A DNA stretch of 64,000 nt from Bacteroidetes bacterium GWE2_42_24 (GTDB lineage Bacteria; Bacteroidota; Bacteroidia; Bacteroidales; TTA-H9). Below the pieces are notes generated by a model. It ran no database searches. It saw nothing but the letters and a program-made list of their open reading frames with translations, and was not told the DNA's origin. Location of the stretch: NCBI GenBank assembly GCA_001768515.1, contig MEOA01000002.1, forward strand, positions 53,875-117,874. Direction: 5' to 3'. The position numbers and the translations under genes are program-made. Shown piece after piece: positions 55,954-64,000 of the stretch; the stretch's first letter is position 1; each line of letters begins with the position of its first letter.

Positions 55954-57003
55954 TCAAAGCGAACCCGACTGGTCGCTCCTGAAGTACTTCTCCATCCCCT
56001 TCGACCAATGGTCGATATATGATCCATCAGGAGCTGCATCAATAAACCATGCCTCACATCCGGGATGTTCTTCAATAAATTCAAGACCTTTTTCCGAACC
56101 CATGACGAGAAATGCAGTTGCCATCCCGTCAGCGGTCATCGCGTCGGGAGCAATAACGGTGACGCTTAGCGTATTGTGCCTTACAGGAAAGCCGGAAGAA
56201 GGATCAATGGCATGACTGTATTTAATACCATCGCGGATATAAAACTTCCTGTAACTGCCCGATGTGGCTATCGCCATATCAGTAACAGCAAGCGTGGTCT
56301 CAATCTTACGCTCCTCAGCATTGGCGCTGTCCGACGGTCGCTCAATCCCGACAACCCATGGTTGTTTCTCCGGTTTCGATCCTTTTGCCAACACTTCCCC
56401 TCCCACATCGATCAGAAAGTTATTAATTCCCTGAGCACGCAAAAATTCTCCAATCACATCAACTGAATAACCCTGGGCGATGGCATTGAAATCTATCTGC
56501 ATTCTCGAATCGGCAAAGGATACTTTTCCATTCTCCATCCTTACACCTTTGTAGCCGATAAACTGCCGCAGACTATCTACCTTCAGGCTGTCGAGCACAA
56601 TCTTTCCCTTAAAACTGAACCCCCAGGCTTTTACCAGCGGACCGATGGTCACATCGAAAACGCCACCTGTCAACCGACTTATCTCTTGCGACTTCATAAA
56701 AACACGTTGAAACATCGAATCAGCGATGACGGTTGAATCGCCCCGGTTAATCCTCGAAATTACCGACTCCGGAACCCAAAGCGACATCGACATATCAAAG
56801 GCTTTCAGCAATGAATCAATCTGATGGCTCAGGTTACGTCCCTCTGTATCATAATAGGTAACGGCATAGTAAGTGCCTTGTGCTTCTCCCTGAAAAGATA
56901 CTTTTTTCAAAGGCTGCCGGCAGGCATTCAGCAACCCAAGCATCACAAAAAAAACAATTAACCGATTGATTACATGAATCATAAAGCTATTCGAAGTTCG
57001 CAT
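55954..57003 (-). CDS. apbE: FAD:protein FMN transferase lipoprotein
   Basis: A 349-residue ApbE. Lipobox LLNAC around residue 27 gives an exported lipoprotein. Motifs seen: QGTYYAVTYYDTEGR, VFDVTIGPLVKAWGF, IDFNAIAQGYSVDVIGEFL, FLIDVGGEVLAKG, ATSGSYRKFY and SHAIDPSSGFPV with MTADGMATAFLVMG. It transfers FMN to Thr/Ser of flavoproteins such as NqrB/NqrC and RnfG, in the periplasm. A nearer start (ATG at 56982) is equally possible. It lies 9 bp downstream of the aldehyde dehydrogenase gene, same strand. Confidence 0.93.
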   Translation of the reverse strand: MRTSNSFMIHVINRLIVFFVMLGLLNACRQPLKKVSFQGEAQGTYYAVTYYDTEGRNLSHQIDSLLKAFDMSMSLWVPESVISRINRGDSTVIADSMFQRVFMKSQEISRLTGGVFDVTIGPLVKAWGFSFKGKIVLDSLKVDSLRQFIGYKGVRMENGKVSFADSRMQIDFNAIAQGYSVDVIGEFLRAQGINNFLIDVGGEVLAKGSKPEKQPWVVGIERPSDSANAEERKIETTLAVTDMAIATSGSYRKFYIRDGIKYSHAIDPSSGFPVRHNTLSVTVIAPDAMTADGMATAFLVMGSEKGLEFIEEHPGCEAWFIDAAPDGSYIDHWSKGMEKYFRSDQSGSL

Positions 57004-57012
57004 ATTCTAAAT

Positions 57013-58431
57013 TTAAAAGGGTTTTACCAGTAAACGGGGCTCCATCATATCCTGCATGGCATAACGTACACCTTCGCGCCCTGATCCCGATTCCTTCACC
57101 CCGCCATAAGGCATGTGATCGACACGAAAAGTAGGCACATCATTAATAATAACCCCACCCACTTCCAATTGCTCAAAGGCTTGGTTCATGACCGCCAGAC
57201 TATCAGTAAACACACCTGCCTGCAATCCATAACGACCATTATTGACAAGCCTTACAGCCTCATCAAAACCATCATAAGGCTCAACACAGACCACTGGCCC
57301 AAAGACCTCCAGACCGCATACCTTCATATCTTGACGGGTACCCGTCAGAATAGTTGGCTCCATATAGGAACCCTTTCGGTTACCTCCAGCAAGAATTCTG
57401 GCACCCCCTCCGACGGCTTCCCCAATCCAATCTTCGACCCTGATTGCATTTGCCTCATCGATCATTGCCGAGATATCAGTCTGAATATCCATCGGGTTAC
57501 CCTGTTTCAACCCTGCTGTTTCATTAACCAGAACTTCGGTAAATTGCCTGAAAATGCTACGATGCACAAAAATACGCTGGGTATGGATGCAAACCTGCCC
57601 CGAATAGGCAAAAGCACCTGAAAGGCATTTGATAGCAGCCATATCCGGATCTGCGATTTCATCAACTATCACCCCGGCATTCCCCCCGAGCTCGAGTACT
57701 ACTTTTTTCCTGCCTGCCCGGGCTTTCATGTCCCATCCAACCGCGGGTGATCCGGTGAAGCTCAACACCGCCAACCGATAATCGGTTACCAGCAGATCGC
57801 CGGTTCGCCGATCCATCGGCAAAATGCTTACAGCACCTTCGGGCACTCCTGCATCGTGCATCAAACGAGCCAGATGCAGTACCGACAATGGTGTACGTGT
57901 GCTTGGCTTCAAAATAACAGGGCAACCCGATGCAATGGCTGGCCCCAGCTTATGGGAAGCCAGGTTGAGTGGAAAATTAAACGGGGCAATTCCTCCGACT
58001 ACACCGGCCGGGAACCATTTGACCAGCCCTTCTTTACGGTTGCCCGCAGGTGTCCAGTCAAGCCCGAGATACTCACCCCCAATTCGCCGGGCCTCTTCGG
58101 CCGCTACAAAAAAGGTCTGGATGGCACGGTCAACCTCTCCAAAGGCATACCTTACCGGCTTGGCAGCTTCCAAAGCAATCAGCCGGGCCAAGACTTCCCT
58201 GTCGGTTTTCATCAATTCCACGAGATTCATCAGGATGGCTGACCGCTCATGTGCAGGTTGGCTAAGCAACCTGTGGCGAATAGCCAGCGCAGCCCCAACA
58301 GCCATTTCATACTCAGCATGACCTGCAAGCCATGTACGTCCAACCAAATCCTGGTCATAAGGAGATCTGATTTCCAATGGGGTGGCAGTGCGCAAAAACC
58401 TGCCTGCACAGAAAATTTCATACAATTCCAT
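57013..58431 (-). CDS. NAD(P)-dependent aldehyde dehydrogenase
   Basis: A 472-residue ALDH superfamily oxidase. Catalytic Cys in SGQVCIHTQRI, general-base Glu in ELGGNAGVIVDE, cofactor/Asn region PFNFPLNLASHKLGPA and the C-terminal PYGGVKESGSGREG motif are present. It is closest in style to the NADP-glyceraldehyde-3-phosphate/lactaldehyde group; substrate not assigned. Start ATG 58431 is chosen over an upstream TTG because it begins the conserved domain. Operon with apbE, which is unusual. Confidence 0.9.
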   Translation of the reverse strand: MELYEIFCAGRFLRTATPLEIRSPYDQDLVGRTWLAGHAEYEMAVGAALAIRHRLLSQPAHERSAILMNLVELMKTDREVLARLIALEAAKPVRYAFGEVDRAIQTFFVAAEEARRIGGEYLGLDWTPAGNRKEGLVKWFPAGVVGGIAPFNFPLNLASHKLGPAIASGCPVILKPSTRTPLSVLHLARLMHDAGVPEGAVSILPMDRRTGDLLVTDYRLAVLSFTGSPAVGWDMKARAGRKKVVLELGGNAGVIVDEIADPDMAAIKCLSGAFAYSGQVCIHTQRIFVHRSIFRQFTEVLVNETAGLKQGNPMDIQTDISAMIDEANAIRVEDWIGEAVGGGARILAGGNRKGSYMEPTILTGTRQDMKVCGLEVFGPVVCVEPYDGFDEAVRLVNNGRYGLQAGVFTDSLAVMNQAFEQLEVGGVIINDVPTFRVDHMPYGGVKESGSGREGVRYAMQDMMEPRLLVKPF

Positions 58432-58520
58432 GGCAAAGACAATTTGTAGTAAAAGTAAATGTTTTTCCACAGGGTTGATAAGTGTCAGCCCGACTGAATG
58501 GGCATTCTGTGTTTTGATGT

Positions 58521-58546
58521 TGCCTCCAGATAGCCATCGGCAGGGG
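58521..58546. repeat. REP-like palindrome relative
   Basis: TGCCTCCAGATAGCCATCGGCAGG, imperfect relative of the GATAGC(T/C/A)ATC palindrome at 29003 and 61351. Confidence 0.45.
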
Positions 58547-58846
58547 TGTGAGACTTACCAAAGTTCAAGTTCATTTGATATCACTTCGTTTTTCATTCGA
58601 TTTTTCATGAATGAATTTCGAAAGCGCTTCGAAAGGACAACGAAGGAACCCTGACTATGACTCCTGTTAATCAACAACTTGACAATATGATTTCAGACCC
58701 ATTATGGAGGGTTTTTGAAGCAATTCTGATAATTGTGAATAGCTGTTTAAAGCCAAAGTATCACGATAACTGTCGTTAGTCAATGTCAACGTCAAAGTCC
58801 CCCGGAAAGCTATCGGGAGCCAACGTCTCCCCAAACATGCCATTAA

Positions 58847-59113
58847 CTTACTGGAAACCCGCTAAAAAGACAAGTAAAAAAGGCTCCGCTCCCTCTTTGA
58901 TATATCTTTGATATAACTTTGGTCTATTTTCGACTTGATTATCAGGCTGTTTAAATATAATATTTTATCACTTTTTATTCATTGAACGGATATTGAACGA
59001 AAATTATTAAAGAATGCAATTTGATTAATATTTTCGTTCGGCTATTGAACGAAAATCATTAATAAACTGCATTTTTTTAGATTTCATTGAACAGCTTTTG
59101 AACAAGTTTTAAC
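58847..59113. repeat. Dispersed intergenic element, copy B (11-bp phased)
   Basis: Homologous in block order to 18957-19330 (see there). CTTTGATAT-type units start at 58895, 58906 and 58917; ATTGAACGGA/ATTGAACGAA at 58981 and 58992; ATTGAACAG/TTTGAACAA at 59086 and 59097: each step is 11 bp. No protein is evident. Flanked by REP-like palindrome relatives at 58798 and 59121. Confidence 0.75.
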
Positions 59114-59140
59114 TTCTGGTCATTCCCGATAGCTATAGGT

Positions 59141-59809
59141 ACGATTTCTCCCTACCCAATGTGTTGAATTTAAAAATTTGTACTTTGGGGTTAGAAATTC
59201 AAAACCAAAAGGACTATCAGGATGAACAGGTTTTGAGAAATTGAGTCCACAGCCCGGCAACAACAGGGCGCTTCCGTAACCCAAAGCGCCATAATATGCC
59301 GGACTTAACCCGATATCAACTTCTCCCTGCTTTAAGTGTTGATTGACACCTTTTGTTCCTGAATAGTATTACACTTTCACTCTGCAACGGCTAACCAGCT
59401 ATGAAGAACTGACAACCAGATGTTAGTACAAAAAGGCTAAGACCGACAGGGTGAATTTGCAGAAGAAGGAAACTGGAATTAGTACCTGTAATGTTACGGT
59501 GGAGACTAACAAGTTTTTACATATGCATAAACCAATAGACGTAAACGTGTAATCTGACAGACAAATGGTTGTTTTATACCGTCAGTAGCTCCTTTGAACA
59601 GTCGAAACGGTTTTGGGTTGGGTCCGGATGTTTAATTCAACACGAAATATAGCAAATGGATGAGTAAGTGGAAAAGTAGGACAATATGGCCTGAATTGTT
59701 TTTTCTTTGAGGAAAAGTACCGTACTTTGTAAACCGTTTCTTCTCATATTGCCTGACATTAACGCCTATTTTAATTACGGCCGGTAAAACTCAAAATTGA
59801 TGTTTTAAC
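59141..59809. other. Gene-poor region, nothing convincing
   Basis: Short in-frame fragments occur (for example about 59425-59549, ending HKPIDVNV) without starts or recognisable domains; possibly decayed coding DNA. Confidence 0.35.
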
Positions 59810-60307
59810 ATGACACCAAAGCAGATAGAAAGGATTCAGACCAAGATCAAAATGATTCGTTCAGTCCTGACCGAAGAAAAAAGGATATATGGTGGTTATC
59901 ATGACGGACGTGGACTTCGATACGCGATGCCCGAACTGTATTTGAGCATTCAAGATTTTAAAGGCAGGCTTAATTACACAGGGTGGTTTGATAAGAATTT
60001 CCCCGACGATATACGAAATCCAATATTTCTTTTCAAGCGGACATTTATACTATTTAAAAACAACAAATTAAAAGAGCCAGAGTCTAAAGCATTGAAAACT
60101 TATTTTTCAAATTCATATCTGTTTGGCAAATTCTTCGACAGGCCAATAATCCCAATTGACAAATATGAGGTTTCAAATTTTGATCTTCCAGAATTCACTG
60201 CCTGTCTAACTTTTTTAAAAAACCAAACAGTGTTTACTGACTTTACCGGCTGGCTTGAAGAGTTTGAGAAGACTAAGCGATTTAAACTTATTTCATCGCA
60301 CTTTTAG
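59810..60307 (+). CDS. Orphan hypothetical protein
   Basis: A 165-residue soluble protein with many Lys/Phe/Asp residues and no signal, membrane helix or known motif. The reading frame is intact with a good start and sits alone in a repeat-rich, gene-poor segment, so it may be a recently acquired or lineage-specific gene. AT-richer looking than its neighbours by eye. No function can be given. Confidence 0.5.
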   Translation: MTPKQIERIQTKIKMIRSVLTEEKRIYGGYHDGRGLRYAMPELYLSIQDFKGRLNYTGWFDKNFPDDIRNPIFLFKRTFILFKNNKLKEPESKALKTYFSNSYLFGKFFDRPIIPIDKYEVSNFDLPEFTACLTFLKNQTVFTDFTGWLEEFEKTKRFKLISSHF

Positions 60308-60655
60308 AAGTAAAAAAAAGACTAAAGGCAGAAACTGATATGGAAATAAGAAGTCTGTTGCTTCGACAACTAAAACAATTAAAAGGTGAGATATAACAGC
60401 GCAAAGCTGATAATCGGAGTATTTTATTACCTGTGCATTGTTGAAATCAAGGATGGTAGTTCACCTGAAACTTTGTATCGGCCTGGAAGAGACCTACCTG
60501 AAACCGGCAGTAAAACAATACGCGGACCACTGTGGGCAAAAAAGGTGCTGACATAGATAAATCACAATATGGAGTATCCGGAAAATCCATAAAATAAGAG
60601 TACGGAGCGTATGTCGAAAAGCTTTAAGAGTAGACACCAAAATTAAATTGAACTT
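60308..60655. other. Intergenic, possible gene remnant
   Basis: A short frame (about 60420-60557) reads ...YRPGRDLPETGSKTIRGPLWAKK without a clear start; origin unknown. No RNA gene or promoter match supported. Confidence 0.3.
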
Positions 60656-61276
60656 ATGAAAATTTTTTTACGGCTTTCAATCGCAATTTGTTTTTTAGTT
60701 ACAGCAACCTATTCTCAAGCACAGATTAAGTTTGGGCCAAAGGTTGGGTTAAATTTGTCAACGATGACACTAAAGTACTCTGGATATGGTATTAGCCCTG
60801 AAACAAAGGTTGGATATAATGTTGGCATTATTTCAGAAATTACTTTAAAGGGCAATTTTGTTTTACAACCCGGTATCCTGTTTTCTACAAAAGGATCAAA
60901 ATATAGTGTGTCGGGTTATGATATGTCAATTTCTCCAAGCTTCATTGAGATACCTGTTAATGGGTTATATAAGATTGATTTAGGTTCGGCAAATTTTTTA
61001 TTATTTGCGGGTCCATATTTTGCTTTTGGTATTGGCGGTGATTACAAAACTCCAGATGAATCAAACGATATAGCTTATGGTTCAGGAGAAGACAAGGACA
61101 TGAAATCTTTTGATTGTGGATTGAATTTTGGAGTTGGTATTGAAGTAAGTAATTTTCAGATTTCGGCACAATATGGATTAGGATTAACAAATTTAGCTCC
61201 GATTACAACAAATGGTGCAGAGATGAAAGTAAGTGTCATCGGAATTTCAATGGCATATTTATTTAAAGGAAAATAA
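60656..61276 (+). CDS. Outer membrane beta-barrel (PorT-like) protein
   Basis: A 206-residue exported protein: signal peptide 1-22 (SQAQ), then the porin-family pattern IKFGPKVGLNLSTMTL, alternating amphipathic strands (YNVGIISEITLKGNFVLQPGILFSTKGSKY) and a C-terminal aromatic-ending strand region (VIGISMAYLFKGK). This fits the eight-strand outer membrane beta-barrel PorT/OmpA-like family common in Bacteroidota. Function unknown. Followed by a strong hairpin at 61347-61386. Confidence 0.85.
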   Translation: MKIFLRLSIAICFLVTATYSQAQIKFGPKVGLNLSTMTLKYSGYGISPETKVGYNVGIISEITLKGNFVLQPGILFSTKGSKYSVSGYDMSISPSFIEIPVNGLYKIDLGSANFLLFAGPYFAFGIGGDYKTPDESNDIAYGSGEDKDMKSFDCGLNFGVGIEVSNFQISAQYGLGLTNLAPITTNGAEMKVSVIGISMAYLFKGK

Positions 61277-61346
61277 CGATATATGCTTTCAACGCATAAC
61301 AAATAGTCCTTTAACTTACCACCACGACAAACGCTACATAGAAACC

Positions 61347-61386
61347 ACACTGCTGCCTCCAGATAGCAATCGGGAGGCAGCAGTGT
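61347..61386 (+). terminator. Perfect 14-bp hairpin after the beta-barrel gene
   Basis: Arms ACACTGCTGCCTCC and GGAGGCAGCAGTGT with a 12-nt loop containing GATAGCAATCG, 70 bp past the stop. No T tract follows (ATCAAG), so it may be a REP-like element as much as a terminator. Confidence 0.6.
61351..61380. repeat. REP-like palindrome, best copy
   Basis: TGCTGCCTCCAGATAGCAAT..CGGGAGGCAG; the inner core of the hairpin above and the closest relative of the copy at 29003. Confidence 0.6.
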
Positions 61387-61562
61387 ATCAAGTCGGTATT
61401 AAACAGAACCACATGCTGTTAAAAAACTTTAATCATTAATTTGTATCAGTTTGACTGTGACTGTGTAACCATCAGGTTTTTGGCTTCCTGACCATTCTGA
61501 CTCCGCAGCATACTTTAATAGGAAAGTCAATTACCGAAGAGCCAATTCGCTGGAAAAGAGTG

Positions 61563-61570
61563 TACCTTTG
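61563..61570 (+). promoter_or_regulatory. -7 element of the sigma-54 regulator gene
   Basis: TACCTTTG matches TAnnTTTG; both candidate TTG starts lie downstream. -33 not found. Confidence 0.45.
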
Positions 61571-61594
61571 CCAATTCTATGATAATTTCTAAAT

Positions 61595-62962
61595 TTGCAA
61601 TTGATTAGATCACACATTTTGAAGAATATATTAATCATAGATGATGAAGAAAAGCTAAGAAATCTGCTGGCCAGAATAATTAGCTACGAAGGTTTCGAAG
61701 TCCAACAGGCCGAAAATTGTAAAACTGCACTTAAAAAAATGGAGCAGTTTGATGTTGATATTATAATCTGTGATGTAAAATTGCCTGACGGAAATGGCGT
61801 TGACCTATCAAAAGAACTCAAAAACAAATATCCGTTAGTTGAAATAATTCTGCTTACTGCATATGGTAATATCCCAGACAGCGTACTGGCTATAAAAAAC
61901 GGAGCATTTGACTATATAACCAAAGGCGATGACAACAATAAAATAATCCCGTTGCTTAATCGGGCTGTCGAAAAAGTAGATTTAGCGAAACGGGTGCAGC
62001 AACTTGAAAAGCAATTAGGCGATAAGCATTCTTTTGACAAAATAATCGGTAAGTCAAACGCTATCCAAAAAGCAATTGACTTAGCCAAAAAAGTTGCAAT
62101 AACCGACACAACCGTTTTGCTGACAGGAGAAACAGGCACTGGAAAAGAAGTGTTTGCACAAGCCATACATCAGGGGAGCAACAGAACCATGCAAAACTTT
62201 GTTGCTATTAATTGCTCAGCTTTCAGCAAAGATTTGTTGGAAAATGAAATGTTTGGACATAAAGCCGGAGCCTATACAGGAGCAAATAAAGCCCAGAAAG
62301 GGCTCTTTGAAGAAGCAAATAACGGAACCATTTTTTTGGATGAAATTGGAGAAATGGCTTTGGATTTACAAGCAAAATTATTAAGGATTCTGGAATCAGG
62401 TGAATTCATTCGTGTAGGTGACAGCAAACCAACTAAGGTAAATGTCAGAGTGATTGCAGCAACGAATAGAGATTTGCAAAAGGAAATTGACCAAGGACGT
62501 TTCAGGGAAGACTTGTTTTATCGCATATCGGTTTTCCAAATTCAGCTTCCGCCACTCAGAGAAAGGGTAATTGATATAGAGCCATTAGCACAACACTTTT
62601 TGCAAACATATTCCCTAAGAACCAAAAAGAAGGTTAAAACTGTTTCCAGTGATTATTTTGAAGCATTAAAGATGCACCGCTGGAATGGAAATATCCGTGA
62701 ACTTAAAAATGTAATTGAGCGTAGTGTGATTCTGTGCAATGATGAATTGACAGTTGAACACTTGCCAGTTGAATTACAAATCTCCACAAACCAAAATCAC
62801 AGAAGCACTACCCTTTCGGCATTTGAGCTGGCAAGCGCTGAAAAGCTGCATATTCAAAAAGTATTGAACTATACCAACGGTAACAAAACCAAAACTGCTG
62901 AATTGTTGGGAATAGCCCTCACCACACTTTACAGGAAGCTATCTGAATATAAAATAGACTAA
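61595..62962 (+). CDS. Sigma-54-dependent response regulator (NtrC type)
   Basis: A 455-residue regulator. Receiver (residues about 10-125; KNILIIDDEEKL, phosphoacceptor Asp in IIICDVKLPDG), AAA+ sigma-54 activation domain (Walker A GETGTGKE, GAYTGA loop in place of GAFTGA, Walker B GTIFLDEIGEM, R-finger region) and a Fis-type HTH (KTAELLGIALTTLYRKLSEY). No ATG is near the domain start: the gene begins at a TTG, 61595 as listed or the TTG 61619 that directly precedes KNILIID. No cognate kinase is adjacent. The likely target is just downstream. Confidence 0.92.
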   Translation: MQLIRSHILKNILIIDDEEKLRNLLARIISYEGFEVQQAENCKTALKKMEQFDVDIIICDVKLPDGNGVDLSKELKNKYPLVEIILLTAYGNIPDSVLAIKNGAFDYITKGDDNNKIIPLLNRAVEKVDLAKRVQQLEKQLGDKHSFDKIIGKSNAIQKAIDLAKKVAITDTTVLLTGETGTGKEVFAQAIHQGSNRTMQNFVAINCSAFSKDLLENEMFGHKAGAYTGANKAQKGLFEEANNGTIFLDEIGEMALDLQAKLLRILESGEFIRVGDSKPTKVNVRVIAATNRDLQKEIDQGRFREDLFYRISVFQIQLPPLRERVIDIEPLAQHFLQTYSLRTKKKVKTVSSDYFEALKMHRWNGNIRELKNVIERSVILCNDELTVEHLPVELQISTNQNHRSTTLSAFELASAEKLHIQKVLNYTNGNKTKTAELLGIALTTLYRKLSEYKID

Positions 62963-62966
62963 CCAC

Positions 62967-63006
62967 CCTTTCATATCGATAGTATAAAACCTATCATTAT
63001 GAAAGG
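62967..63006. promoter_or_regulatory. Upstream inverted repeat, possible enhancer site
   Basis: Arms 62967-62982 and 62991-63006 pair as CCTTTCATAnnGATAG with its complement (two mismatches) around an 8-nt spacer. Centre about 105 bp upstream of the -24/-12 promoter at 63083, a normal distance for an NtrC-type activator site. It could instead be a terminator hairpin of the regulator gene, though no T tract follows. Confidence 0.5.
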
Positions 63007-63082
63007 CTATTTATATAAGACAAAAATCATCCATAACGATATTTCACTAACAATCAAAGGCATATAGTAAGCACTGATTTTT

Positions 63083-63099
63083 TTGGATTATGAATTGCA
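63083..63099 (+). promoter_or_regulatory. Sigma-54 (-24/-12) promoter
   Basis: TTGG at 63083-63086 and TTGCA at 63095-63099, with the invariant GG and GC separated by exactly 10 nt as in the sigma-54 consensus. The middle (ATTATGAA) does not match the consensus CAC. It lies 40 bp before the next ATG, giving a start near 63110. Confidence 0.65.
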
Positions 63100-63138
63100 A
63101 TGAGTACTACAAATTTGTAATACTAAAAAATTCAAATC

Positions 63139-63474
63139 ATGGAATCAAGAATTCAAAGAACACTTACCCAGTGGTTCCCGGATGCCTTTACGGATGACAA
63201 TATTTCGACCATAAGAACTGATTATGATTTTCTCAATCATTTTGCAGAATATGTAAAGGTCTTAATAAATAACAATTGTGAGAATAAGAAAGAGCCTTTA
63301 AACATAATAAACTTACTGTATTCAAAAGGTACACTATTTGAAAGAAATGCCATAGAGAATGCATTTCTTTTTGTTTTGGCGTCAGACGAAAAAACTCAGA
63401 CTTTAAAAGAAAATCTTAGTATAATGCCCGAACCTCTTAAGGCTGTTTATATTAAAACAATTTTAGAAAACTAA
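63139..63474 (+). CDS. Small hypothetical protein before trkA
   Basis: A 111-residue soluble helical protein with no known motif (MESRIQRTLTQWFPDAFTDD...). It is 13 bp before trkA and behind the sigma-54 promoter, so co-transcription with trkA is likely. Possibly a regulatory subunit for potassium uptake, by position only. Confidence 0.6.
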   Translation: MESRIQRTLTQWFPDAFTDDNISTIRTDYDFLNHFAEYVKVLINNNCENKKEPLNIINLLYSKGTLFERNAIENAFLFVLASDEKTQTLKENLSIMPEPLKAVYIKTILEN

Positions 63475-63487
63475 ACAGCTAAGAGAA

Positions 63488-64000
63488 ATGAAAATAATAA
63501 TAGCAGGCGATGGAGAAGTGGGATTTTACCTCGCAAAGTTACTAGAAAAAGAATATCAGGATATTACACTAATAGACCAGCAAAGCGATAAACTTGCTTT
63601 TGTTGAGAATGATTTAGGAATAGCAACAGTATTAGGAGACTCCACAAGCTATAAAGTCTTAAATAAAGCAGATGTACAAAACGCAGACCTTTTAATAGCA
63701 GTAACATCTATAGAATCTACAAATATTACCACCTGTTTGATTGGCAAAAAATTAGGAGCTAAATTCACTATTGCCAGAATCAATAATATGGAATACCTGG
63801 TTGATAAGAATGTGCTTGATCTATGTGATTTAGGAATTGACGAGCTCATTTCACCTGAATCACTTGCCGCCCGAGAAGTAAAGTATTTATTAAAATCTCC
63901 CGTATTAACCTTTCGTGTGGACACAATTTTTCTACTTTTGCATCCCATTATGCTAGACAGAAAATTTACCGACCTAAATGATGGTCGATTGGTAATAAGG
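63488..64000 (+). CDS. trkA: TrkA potassium uptake protein, N-terminal part
   Basis: The first 171 codons of TrkA, cut by the window end. Residues 1-140 form the RCK N-terminal NAD-binding domain: GxGxxG-like IAGDGEVGFYLAKLL, DQQSDKL and LGDSTSYKVLNKADVQNADLLIAVT; the RCK_C part follows (SPESLAAREVKYLL). It gates the Trk/Ktr K+ channel subunit, probably TrkH downstream. Confidence 0.9.
   Translation, partial: MKIIIAGDGEVGFYLAKLLEKEYQDITLIDQQSDKLAFVENDLGIATVLGDSTSYKVLNKADVQNADLLIAVTSIESTNITTCLIGKKLGAKFTIARINNMEYLVDKNVLDLCDLGIDELISPESLAAREVKYLLKSPVLTFRVDTIFLLLHPIMLDRKFTDLNDGRLVIR

Noticed and set aside
63649..63948. A 99-codon minus-strand ORF
   Set aside because: It lies antisense inside the trkA reading frame.

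Overview
The window reads as chromosomal DNA of a Bacteroidota member, most likely Bacteroidales-like. The reasons are the gene content (batD/batE, a bS6-bS18-bL9 operon without ssb, exported tricorn and DPP III peptidases, a GH3-family acyl-adenylase, a deoxynucleoside kinase) and repeated matches to the Bacteroidota promoter form (TTTG, about 19 bp, TAnnTTTG). I see no rRNA, tRNA, CRISPR array, prophage or intact insertion sequence. Most genes are ordinary housekeeping or signalling genes; the accessory-looking parts are 17.6-19.6 kb, 31.3-32.1 kb, 43.4-55.7 kb and 58.4-61.6 kb.

Layout. 0-5.7 kb: end of batD, batE, pyridoxal kinase, hemerythrin, DEAD-box helicase, GT87 membrane glycosyltransferase. 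5.8-12.2 kb: a two-gene signalling operon (a very large hybrid kinase, then a multi-PAS kinase). 12.5-16 kb: exported superoxide dismutase, small Cys-rich membrane protein, TrmH-type methyltransferase, rplI-rpsR-rpsF with a consensus promoter. 16.2-17.6 kb: a DUF3365/CxxCH sensor kinase whose phosphoacceptor His reads as Tyr. 17.6-19.6 kb: two kb with no convincing gene, carrying two repeat families. 19.6-29 kb: membrane protein, tricorn-like protease, TM1266-like regulator, truA, NPP-type phosphodiesterase, exonuclease/GIY-YIG fusion. 29-31.3 kb: a LexA-like self-cleaving repressor divergent from dinB, with two shared operators. 32-42.8 kb: FlgO-like secreted protein, ispE, GH3, dNK, UbiB-type kinase, comB, DPP III, Crp/Fnr regulator and a DUF2892 protein.

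43.4-55.7 kb is the most unusual locus: seven consecutive minus-strand genes, every one with an export signal. They encode a WD40-caspase with a C-terminal EF-hand loop, a propeller-like secreted protein, a FlgT-like LPP20/FlgO/DUF4384 protein, an LPP20-like lipoprotein, an unrecognised protein, a transglutaminase-like protein and a YfaP-like protein. It is the best candidate here for an undescribed envelope system.

56-58.4 kb: an aldehyde dehydrogenase-apbE pair. 58.4-61.6 kb: a gene-poor segment with the second copy of the 11-bp-phased element, an orphan gene and a beta-barrel protein. 61.6-64 kb: a sigma-54-dependent response regulator followed by what looks like its own target, a -24/-12 promoter with an upstream inverted repeat in front of a small gene and trkA, which runs off the window.
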